Part shown: in pieces, positions 54,053-60,224 of the stretch | Numbering within the stretch: the first letter of the stretch is position 1 | Layout of the letters: each line of letters begins with the position of its first letter | Assembly: GCA_019636555.1 (NCBI GenBank) | Contig: JAHBXH010000001.1 | Span: 868,001 to 932,000, forward strand | Length of the DNA stretch: 64,000 bases | From: Phycisphaeraceae bacterium | Lineage (GTDB): Bacteria > Planctomycetota > Phycisphaerae > Phycisphaerales > UBA1924 | Direction of reading: 5' to 3' | The notes under the pieces: generated by a model | Seen by the model: the letters and a program-made list of their open reading frames with translations, nothing else | Database searches by the model: none | What the model was told of the DNA's origin: nothing | Position numbers and translations under genes: made by a program

Positions 54053-54634
54053 TTACTCGGGGACGGGGCAACTGAGGCTTTTGTCGTACATGCCGGAGCG
54101 ATCGAAGCAGCAGGGGCGGCGCTTGCCATTCGCGAGCATGTCGCAGGCCTTTTCGATTCGGAGCGTGCGGGTTTCGGCGCGTTTGCCGGAGGTCATGAAC
54201 TGGATCCAATCGCGGCGGGCGACGGGAGTGATTTCTTTCCAGGCGAGCTGCGCTTCTTTTGGCGCGGCGGCGAGGGCCTTGCGAAAGTCGGGCGGGACTT
54301 CGGGCTCGGGTTCCTGATCGGGAGCGAGGGGTGTGATCTCGAGAGAGACTTCATCGCCGATTTTGGTGCGAGCGCGCTTGCTGAGTTTGGGATCGACCTT
54401 GAGCCAGTGTCCGCCGCGGCCGTCCGGCTGAAGGGTTGAGGCGAAAGGGATGGAGTTGAAAGTGCCGCGGACCGAAACCTGGCTCCGGGAAGGAAGTTTG
54501 GAAGTGGCTTGTTTTGGAAGAACGAGAAAGGACCACGCGGGGCGTATGCCGTTGTCGGGCTTGGGGCGGAGGAGTTTCGTGCTGAAGCGGATTGGAGAAG
54601 TTACTGCTGAAGACTTTGACGTGCGCGTTGCCAT
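54053..54634 (-). CDS. DUF1905/YdeI-like protein
   Basis: A 193-residue protein of two parts. Residues of about 45-125 match the DUF1905 beta-barrel (VRGTFNSIPFASTLQPDGRG, LKVDPKLSKRA). Residues 130-190 match the YdeI/OmpD-associated helical segment (PPDFRKALAAAPKEAQLAWKE). The role is unknown. The start at 54634 is chosen; an upstream ATG at 54673 would add 13 residues. Confidence 0.85.
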   Translation of the reverse strand: MATRTSKSSAVTSPIRFSTKLLRPKPDNGIRPAWSFLVLPKQATSKLPSRSQVSVRGTFNSIPFASTLQPDGRGGHWLKVDPKLSKRARTKIGDEVSLEITPLAPDQEPEPEVPPDFRKALAAAPKEAQLAWKEITPVARRDWIQFMTSGKRAETRTLRIEKACDMLANGKRRPCCFDRSGMYDKSLSCPVPE

Positions 54635-54675
54635 GGTTTTCTCTTTGAGAACCAGTGAGGAGAATCGAAGCACCG

Positions 54676-54786
54676 CCCGCCCATGTTATGGGCGGGTTCA
54701 TAGATGCCCGGCACGTTGACATCCTGTCGCAAGCCAATACCAGATGTTGCACATCTGGCAAGCTCCGTCGGCCCGCGTTGCGGGCC
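54676..54786. repeat. Three palindromes with 3-base loops
   Basis: CCCGCCCAT-GTT-ATGGGCGGG (54676-54696), CCAGATGT-TGC-ACATCTGG (54740-54758) and GGCCCGC-GTT-GCGGGCC (54770-54786). All are perfect. They lie in the 200-bp gap before the mobile element copy. Confidence 0.7.
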
Positions 54787-54841
54787 AACAGATGCGGAGA
54801 AGTCCGAGCGGCGTTTTGTCACCACTCGTGGCGTGTGCGAG

Positions 54842-54979
54842 CTAGCAGGCTGTTGAAAAACTCCAACCAGTCGCAATTTCGAACCGCCATCTACCCTCGC
54901 GACCCGGGTCTGAGGGCCAGAAAGTTGTCTGCAATGCGTCGGCGCAGTAGGCACAATCAGAATTTCAACAGCCTGCTAG
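54842..54979 (-). mobile_element. 138-bp MITE-like element, copy 2
   Basis: The reverse complement of this segment equals the copy at 18288-18425 at every base. As there, the outer CTAG includes the TAG stop codon of the adjacent upstream gene (here the NTF2-like gene on the minus strand), in the same orientation relative to that gene. Confidence 0.85.
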
Positions 54980-55335
54980 CGATCGCCCTCGTAGAAGAAC
55001 TGCTCGCGAACGATCTTGTCGCCCTTGACGGTGTAGACGCCGACTTCGGGAAGGGATCGACGCTTGCCGGTGGCTTTGGGGGTGACTTCGAAAGTGAAGT
55101 GGACTGCGAATTGATCGGGGCCGCAGAAGTATGGGCCGAGGACTTTTTCGCCGTGGATCTCGTTGACGGCCGCCCAGCGTTCAGATTTTTGGATCACAGG
55201 CGTTTTGCCGGCGGTTTCTTTGCCGTCGCCTTCGACGGAGACGATGTCGTCGGCATACATGCTGCGCATGACGTCGAAGTTTTTGCCCTGATTGCAGAGA
55301 TCGACAAATTGTTTCGCGAGGGAGTTGATGCTCAT
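54976..55335 (-). CDS. NTF2/SnoaL-like protein
   Basis: A 119-residue cone-shaped alpha+beta protein of the NTF2-like type: NSLAKQFVDLCNQGKNFDVMRSMYADDIVS, then GPDQFAVHFTFEVT and VGVYTVKGDKIVREQFFYEG. Such proteins bind or convert small hydrophobic molecules; no substrate is shown. Start at 55335. The stop is the TAG inside the CTAG end of the mobile element. Confidence 0.82.
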   Translation of the reverse strand: MSINSLAKQFVDLCNQGKNFDVMRSMYADDIVSVEGDGKETAGKTPVIQKSERWAAVNEIHGEKVLGPYFCGPDQFAVHFTFEVTPKATGKRRSLPEVGVYTVKGDKIVREQFFYEGDR

Positions 55336-55384
55336 GGGGGGAGCATACGGGAAGGGGGAAGGGGGAGAGTGAGGACCCGGACAA

Positions 55385-55466
55385 AGGTGAGGAGGTGAGG
55401 AGGTAGGGAGGTGAGGAGGTGAGGAGGTAGGGAGGTGGGGAGGTGAGCGGGTGAAGAGGTGAGAAG
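55385..55466. repeat. GGAGGTGA octamer array
   Basis: GGAGGTGA and the variant GGAGGTAG repeat about nine times over 80 bases, between divergent NTF2-like and ABC permease genes. The units resemble Shine-Dalgarno sequences and the array resembles 20490-20530. Confidence 0.75.
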
Positions 55467-55550
55467 AGCGGCGCATTCGCTCGCCGCAATCGGTCCAATC
55501 CCCTCGCCACTCTGTCGCTTTGCCCCTTTGCCACTTCTTATGCTTTACCC

Positions 55551-57413
55551 ATGCCCGTCTTTCTCCGTTGGATCGTCTACCTGATTCCGCTGAATCCGAT
55601 CGCGGTGCGGCTCGTGCAGAACGGGTCGAGGCGGACGCGGCACCTGTATATTCGCGCGGCGTACCTGGCGGTGTTGATTCTGGTGTTGCTCTGGTCGCTC
55701 ATTGCGCGGCTGGGGGGCGGGGAGCTGGATTATCGAGAGCTGGCGATCAATGCCGCGGCGAGCTTTACGTTTATTGCGTATCTGCAGCTCGCGCTGATCT
55801 GTATTTTGGCGCCCGTGTTCATGGCGGGGGCGATCGCGCAGGAGTCGAGCCCGCGGACATGGGAAGTGCTTTTGACGACGCCGCTGACGGCGGCGCAGAT
55901 TGTTCTGGGGAATCTGCTGGGGCGATTGTTCTTCATCATTGCGCTGATGGTGGCGACGCTGCCCTTGTTCGCGCTGACGCAGTATTTCGGCGGCGTCTCG
56001 ATGCAGGCGATTTTCGGCAGCTTTGCGATCAGCGCGTTCGCGGTGCTCCTGGTAGGCACCATCGCGATCGCGCTGTCGGTGTCGAGGCTGGCGGGCAAGA
56101 GGGCGGTGTTTGCCTTTTACGTGTGCGTGATCAGCTATCTTGCGATCACGGCGGGGATCGATGTGTTTTTGCGGAACTCGGGGCGCGGCGCCGCGGGCGG
56201 CGGGGGCGTGACATGGATGACCGCGATCAATCCGTTCCTGGCGCTCGCGGCACTCTTGAACCCGACGGATTTTCCGACGGCGCCGGAAGGGACGACGTCG
56301 GGGATCACGAACTGGTTCCTCGAACATCCGGTGCGGACGTGGTGCTACGGGTCGCTGCTGCTCAGCGTCCTGTTGATGGTGGTTTCGACGTTCACGGTGC
56401 GCAGCGGCGGTTTGAATCTGTTTCAGGCCGAGGAGAGCGGCATTCCGTGGTATCGAAAGATGTTTGGGCTTGGTGCGGCGGGCGCGGAGACGAGGCCGGC
56501 GCGGACGGTGTGGCACAATCCGATCGCGTGGCGCGAGGCGGCGGCGCGGAACAGCACGCTCGGGCGCATCGTGGCGCGGTACGCGTTCATCGGGCTGGGC
56601 GGATTGTTTGGGATTGCGTTGCTTGCGCTCTATCACACGGGCTCGATGAATCACGTTGATTTCCGCACGGCGCTGCTGGCGACGGTGTGGGGAGAGTTGG
56701 CGGTGATCACGCTGGTGGCGATCAACATGGCGGCGACGGCGATCAGCCGCGAGAGAGAGGACGGGACGCTCGATCTGTTGTTGACGACCCCGATTACGCC
56801 GTCGAGTTATCTGTTCGGGAAGCTGCGTGGACTGATTTCGTATCTCTTGCCGCTGCTGGCTGTGCCGCTGGGAACGCTTGCGCTGGCATCGGTCTATGTG
56901 CTCTTCGGCGGATTCGGACGCGAGGGCGGCGTGGAGGTGACGACGCAGATCGCGGGCGTCGGGTCGATGCAGATCCCGGTCGTGCTGCCGGAGGCGGCGA
57001 TATTGGTTCCGGTCGTGGTGCTCCCGTTCACGGCGTTCTGCGTGATGGTGGGATTGCAGTGGTCGCTCCGGAGCAAGGGGACGATCTCGTCGGTGGTCGC
57101 GACGGTCGGAATCGTCGGCGCGGTCGCGGGGATGGTGGGCTTGTGCGGCTGGCAGGCGGCGTTGAGTGTTTCGTGGATCGGGCCGGCACTCGGGGCGTTG
57201 AGCCCGGCGCCACTGATTTTCGCGCTTGTCAGTCCGGAAGCGGCGATGGTGCAGACTGTTGCGGGCGGCGGCGGACTGGAGACGGCGCGGGTGTCGCTGG
57301 CGATCGGTTCGGTGTGCGCGGCGGTGATCTATTGCGTGGTGGTGTACGCGATCCAGAGCGGGATGGTGCGGACGTTTGATATGACGGTGAGGCGGTTGGC
57401 GGGGGTGAGGTAA
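55551..57413 (+). CDS. ABC-2 type transporter permease
   Basis: A 620-residue protein with about 12 membrane helices in two halves. The N-terminal half has the ABC-2 permease pattern (ARLGGGELDYRELAINAAAS, then QESSPRTWEVLLTTPLTAAQ), repeated in the second half as ISREREDGTLDLLLTTPITP. The repeat of REDGTLDLLLTTP after SSPRTWEVLLTTP is typical of these membrane halves of lipid or polysaccharide exporters. No ATP-binding gene is adjacent. Confidence 0.85.
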   Translation: MPVFLRWIVYLIPLNPIAVRLVQNGSRRTRHLYIRAAYLAVLILVLLWSLIARLGGGELDYRELAINAAASFTFIAYLQLALICILAPVFMAGAIAQESSPRTWEVLLTTPLTAAQIVLGNLLGRLFFIIALMVATLPLFALTQYFGGVSMQAIFGSFAISAFAVLLVGTIAIALSVSRLAGKRAVFAFYVCVISYLAITAGIDVFLRNSGRGAAGGGGVTWMTAINPFLALAALLNPTDFPTAPEGTTSGITNWFLEHPVRTWCYGSLLLSVLLMVVSTFTVRSGGLNLFQAEESGIPWYRKMFGLGAAGAETRPARTVWHNPIAWREAAARNSTLGRIVARYAFIGLGGLFGIALLALYHTGSMNHVDFRTALLATVWGELAVITLVAINMAATAISREREDGTLDLLLTTPITPSSYLFGKLRGLISYLLPLLAVPLGTLALASVYVLFGGFGREGGVEVTTQIAGVGSMQIPVVLPEAAILVPVVVLPFTAFCVMVGLQWSLRSKGTISSVVATVGIVGAVAGMVGLCGWQAALSVSWIGPALGALSPAPLIFALVSPEAAMVQTVAGGGGLETARVSLAIGSVCAAVIYCVVVYAIQSGMVRTFDMTVRRLAGVR

Positions 57414-57503
57414 CAAAGCGCAAAGCGATAAAGCTCAAATCAAGGCAAGGGGAACGGGGTTCGTTTGCATCTATTTGAGCTTTGATGTTTTGAGCTTTGA
57501 GTT
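57414..57503. repeat. AAAGCTCAAA inverted words between convergent genes
   Basis: AAAGCTCAAAT (about 57429) and ATTTGAGCTTTGA (about 57474) are inverted, with more TTTTGAGCTTTGAG after. The pair could fold as a hairpin between the permease and decarboxylase stops. The word also occurs in the kbl insert. Confidence 0.6.
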
Positions 57504-59225
57504 TTACCCGGCAGTTTGTCGGATCAATTCCCACGCGGCACGGACGTGATGTTCCTGGGTGAGCGTTGCGCCGATGCAGAAGCGGATGGTGTAGCCGATG
57601 CCGGGGAGCACGGTGTGGGTGAGGTAGAGCTTGCCGCTCTGGTTGAGGGAATCGACAAGGCGCTTGTTGATCGAATCCAGATCGGTAGAAACCCCCTCCG
57701 GCGAAGCGCCACCTCCCCCTTTGGCAAAGGGGGAGGACGGAGGCGACGGCGGGTGCTTTCGGTTACGGGCTTCGGATTCGCCTCGGTAACGGAAGCAAAT
57801 CAGGTTCATGGAGCGTGGGGCCACGATTTCGAAGCGGGAATCTGCGCGGACGAGTGATTCGAAGAGTTCGGACAACCGTATGTGTTCGCGGATGTGCTCG
57901 CGTAAGCCTTCGGCGCCGTAGTGGCGGAGCACGAGCCAGAGCTTGAGCGCGCGGAAGCGCCGGCCGAGAGGGATTTGCCAGTCGCGGTAGTCGATCGCGC
58001 CGGAATCTGTGCCGCGGTTGCGGAGATATTCGGGTGTGATGGAGAGGGCGCCGGTAAGAGACCTGCGGTCGCGCGTGTAGAAGCAGTTGCAATCGAAATT
58101 GGTGAGGAGCCACTTGTGCGGGTTGAAGGCGATGGAGTCCGCGGACTCGACACCGGCGAGCATGGAGCGGAATTCGGGGCAGACGCATGCGGCCCCGGCG
58201 TGCGCGGCGTCGATGTGCAGCCACGTTCCAAGCTTGTCGCAGCCGGTGTCGCGCAACACGCCTGCAATCTTGTCAATCGGGTCGATCGCGGTGGAGGATG
58301 TTGTGCCGACGGTCGCGACGACGTAAGTTGGGGTGAAGCCGCGCTTCAGGTCGTCGCGGATCGCGCGCTCGAGCGCAGCGGGGTCCATCGCGAAGTTCGT
58401 GTCGGTGTCGATGAGGCGGAGGTGGGTGCGATCGTCGGGCGAGGTTGCGAGGCCGGCGATCATCGCGGCCTTGATAACGGAGGAGTGGGCCTGGGTGGAG
58501 CAGTAGATTGTGAAGTGAGGGGAAGTGGCGGGGTGGCGGAGTGGCGCAGTGGCGGAGTGGGAAGGCAAAGAGGAAAGCTCGCCCACCCCCAAGCCCCCTC
58601 CCTCAGGGAGGGGGTTCCTGCAGCGCACGCGATGGCGCGCGGCACAGAGTGCGACGAGCGTTGCTTCGCTCGCGGTGCCTTCGATGACCCCACCCCCATT
58701 GCCGCCGCCATTGCCGCGCCCATGATCGGCAAGTTTCGGATCGGCGCCATCGGAAAGGAACTCGCGCGGCAGCCCGATCAGTTCGCCGAGCCAGTCGAGA
58801 ACCTTGGTTTCGAGTTCGGTGCACGCGGGGCTGGTGAGCCAGAGCATGCCTTGGACACCGAGGCCGGCGGAGAGCAGTTCACCGATGATCGAGGGGTAGC
58901 TGGTGTCGGATGGGAAGAAGGCGAAGAAGTTGGGCGATTGCCAGTGGGTGAGACCTGGGAGGATGGTTTGTTCGAGGTCGGAGAAGATGGAGGACCATTC
59001 GGTATCGATGCCGCTGTGCGAGCCGGAAAGAGCGCTGCCGCGGGAGAGCGCGGAGAGTTCGGGCGCGTGCACGGGGAGCATGTTGTAGATGTCATTTGGC
59101 TTGAGTTGCGAAAGGACCGGGCGCGACTCGATGGAAGCGAGGTAGTCGGCGATGAAGTCGATGGCGCGGTGGGCCTGCGCGCGGAAGTCGGAGGGGGACA
59201 TGTGGGGAATGACGCGATCGCTCAT
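57504..59225 (-). CDS. Pyridoxal-dependent (group II, aromatic) amino acid decarboxylase with two in-frame insertions
   Basis: A 573-residue PLP enzyme; relatives are about 470-490. Motifs include HWQSPNFFAFFP, GVIEGTASEATLVAL, WLHIDAAHAG with the PLP Asp, and FNPHKWLLTNFDC with the Schiff-base Lys. It removes CO2 from an aromatic or related amino acid. Two tracts without counterpart in the family break it: codons from minus 58619 to 58518 (34 residues, RNPLPEGGGLGVGEL at the start) and about 57768 to 57684 (HPPSPPSSPFAKGGGGASP). Both are repeat-derived and in frame. Start ATG 59225 is best placed. Confidence 0.88.
   Translation of the reverse strand: MSDRVIPHMSPSDFRAQAHRAIDFIADYLASIESRPVLSQLKPNDIYNMLPVHAPELSALSRGSALSGSHSGIDTEWSSIFSDLEQTILPGLTHWQSPNFFAFFPSDTSYPSIIGELLSAGLGVQGMLWLTSPACTELETKVLDWLGELIGLPREFLSDGADPKLADHGRGNGGGNGGGVIEGTASEATLVALCAARHRVRCRNPLPEGGGLGVGELSSLPSHSATAPLRHPATSPHFTIYCSTQAHSSVIKAAMIAGLATSPDDRTHLRLIDTDTNFAMDPAALERAIRDDLKRGFTPTYVVATVGTTSSTAIDPIDKIAGVLRDTGCDKLGTWLHIDAAHAGAACVCPEFRSMLAGVESADSIAFNPHKWLLTNFDCNCFYTRDRRSLTGALSITPEYLRNRGTDSGAIDYRDWQIPLGRRFRALKLWLVLRHYGAEGLREHIREHIRLSELFESLVRADSRFEIVAPRSMNLICFRYRGESEARNRKHPPSPPSSPFAKGGGGASPEGVSTDLDSINKRLVDSLNQSGKLYLTHTVLPGIGYTIRFCIGATLTQEHHVRAAWELIRQTAG
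57684..57768 (-). repeat. In-frame repeat insertion A in the decarboxylase gene
   Basis: Contains CCTCCCCCTTTG-G-CAAAGGGGGAGG (57712-57736), a palindrome of perfect 12-bp arms. The stretch is about 28 codons, translated to Pro/Gly/Ser-rich sequence near the C-terminus. Confidence 0.75.
58518..58619 (-). repeat. In-frame repeat insertion B in the decarboxylase gene
   Basis: Contains CCCCCTCCC-TCA-GGGAGGGGG (58594-58614) and GTGGCGGA-type units (58524-58560). It is 102 bases, 34 codons, no stop, between the AARHR and FTIYCSTQ segments, where the family needs only a short loop. Confidence 0.8.
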
Positions 59226-59328
59226 GACGGAATGATTCGCCGAGCACGGGGCGCCCGAATTCTGCGTCAATCAAGGGCAGGGCAACCGATTCGGGTTGTT
59301 GGCTCGATGAATTCGCTCAGTCGAACCT

Positions 59329-59814
59329 TTACTTCCGGTCGAGCAGCAACTCGTGCATCCGGACCAATTCGGAATCCTTCCAATCGCGGACAGCCGGTGG
59401 TCCTTCGAATGCCATCGCGGGTTCGGCGGCAAGCACATTTCGGTCCCTCAAGTTCCGAGCAATCTGGAAAGCTGCGGATTCAAGCGAATTGAAGAGTTCA
59501 ACGTGTCCAAAGTAGCGAGAATCATCTTGGTCGTTGATGAAGAAGTACTCGGTGCGGCCGTTCGCCTCCGTGCAATAGAGAAGCGTGAGATCGTTCTTCT
59601 CGGACCCGGCGTCGAAATTGGGATCGGCTCTGTGAAGCAGTCGCGATCGGGGGCCGCGGAGCGCTTCATCCGCACCGGGACGTTTGTTTGATCTTGCTAT
59701 CAGGAAAAAGCCAACGAGCACGAGCAGCGAGGCGATTCCCAAGACGACCAGCGAAGGGAGAATCTCGCGGCGGATCACGTTCGCGAGAGTGTTAGATGGG
59801 ACGGAATTGCCCAT
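59329..59814 (-). CDS. Hypothetical single-helix membrane protein
   Basis: A 161-residue product with one membrane helix at about 19-40 (LPSLVVLGIASLLVLVGFFLIAR) and a soluble C-terminal domain of about 110 residues with TEYFFINDQDD and SLESAAFQIARNLRDR. No family is recognised. The gene is minus strand, 104 bp after the decarboxylase start. Confidence 0.6.
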   Translation of the reverse strand: MGNSVPSNTLANVIRREILPSLVVLGIASLLVLVGFFLIARSNKRPGADEALRGPRSRLLHRADPNFDAGSEKNDLTLLYCTEANGRTEYFFINDQDDSRYFGHVELFNSLESAAFQIARNLRDRNVLAAEPAMAFEGPPAVRDWKDSELVRMHELLLDRK

Positions 59815-59909
59815 AGGTTGCGAGTTCTATTTGTCCTCGGCGCAGTCACGATTCTGTTCGCCGGATGGGGCGTCCGTGTTTCCGTCGATCGACAACTGAC
59901 AAAAGTGTT

Positions 59910-59975
59910 GCACCCCGGTTGGGGTGCGGGATTCTTCTTGTTCGCACCGAGGGTGTCGCTTCGCTCCACCCTCGG
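59910..59975. repeat. Two adjacent palindromes
   Basis: GCACCCC-GGTT-GGGGTGC (59910-59927) and CCGAGGGTG-N11-CACCCTCGG (59947-59975). Both are perfect. They resemble repeat units common in Planctomycetes intergenic DNA. Confidence 0.6.
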
Positions 59976-60031
59976 CTCGATTCTGGCACGGCGTTGCCGT
60001 GAAATGCACAAAAAGGCCAATCGCGTGACCA

Positions 60032-60154
60032 TCAGCCTGCATGCGCCACCAAGAGCATGAACAACAAGACGGCGAGGGCAACAAGAAACAATGGCAGCGA
60101 GTACCTCCAGTGCACCGACTGAGGTAGTTCGGGCGGTGAATTGCTCACTTGCAT
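60032..60154 (-). CDS. Possible 40-residue single-helix protein
   Basis: ATG at 60154 with GAGG just upstream opens a frame for MQVSNSPPELPQSVHWRYSL followed by a strongly hydrophobic helix with LVALAVLLFMLLVAHAG. The product would be a small membrane protein. It lies in a 410-bp gap with no other gene. Its composition is more protein-like than chance, but support is only moderate. Confidence 0.35.
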   Translation of the reverse strand: MQVSNSPPELPQSVHWRYSLPLFLVALAVLLFMLLVAHAG

Positions 60155-60191
60155 TCGCCTCGAACGGCAAATTCAATCGCAACAGACCCCG

Positions 60192-60209
60192 CGCGGACTG
60201 AAGTCCGCG
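60192..60209. repeat. Palindrome downstream of topA
   Basis: CGCGGACT-GA-AGTCCGCG, perfect 8-bp arms, 16 bases after the topA stop on the minus strand. It could be a terminator stem, but no T-run follows. Confidence 0.5.
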
Positions 60210-60224
60210 GCTCCGAAACGCGGA

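Noticed and set aside
57921..59492. 523-codon plus-strand frame over the decarboxylase
   Set aside because: Opposite a protein with complete PLP motifs; composition is Gly/Val/Glu-rich without domains.
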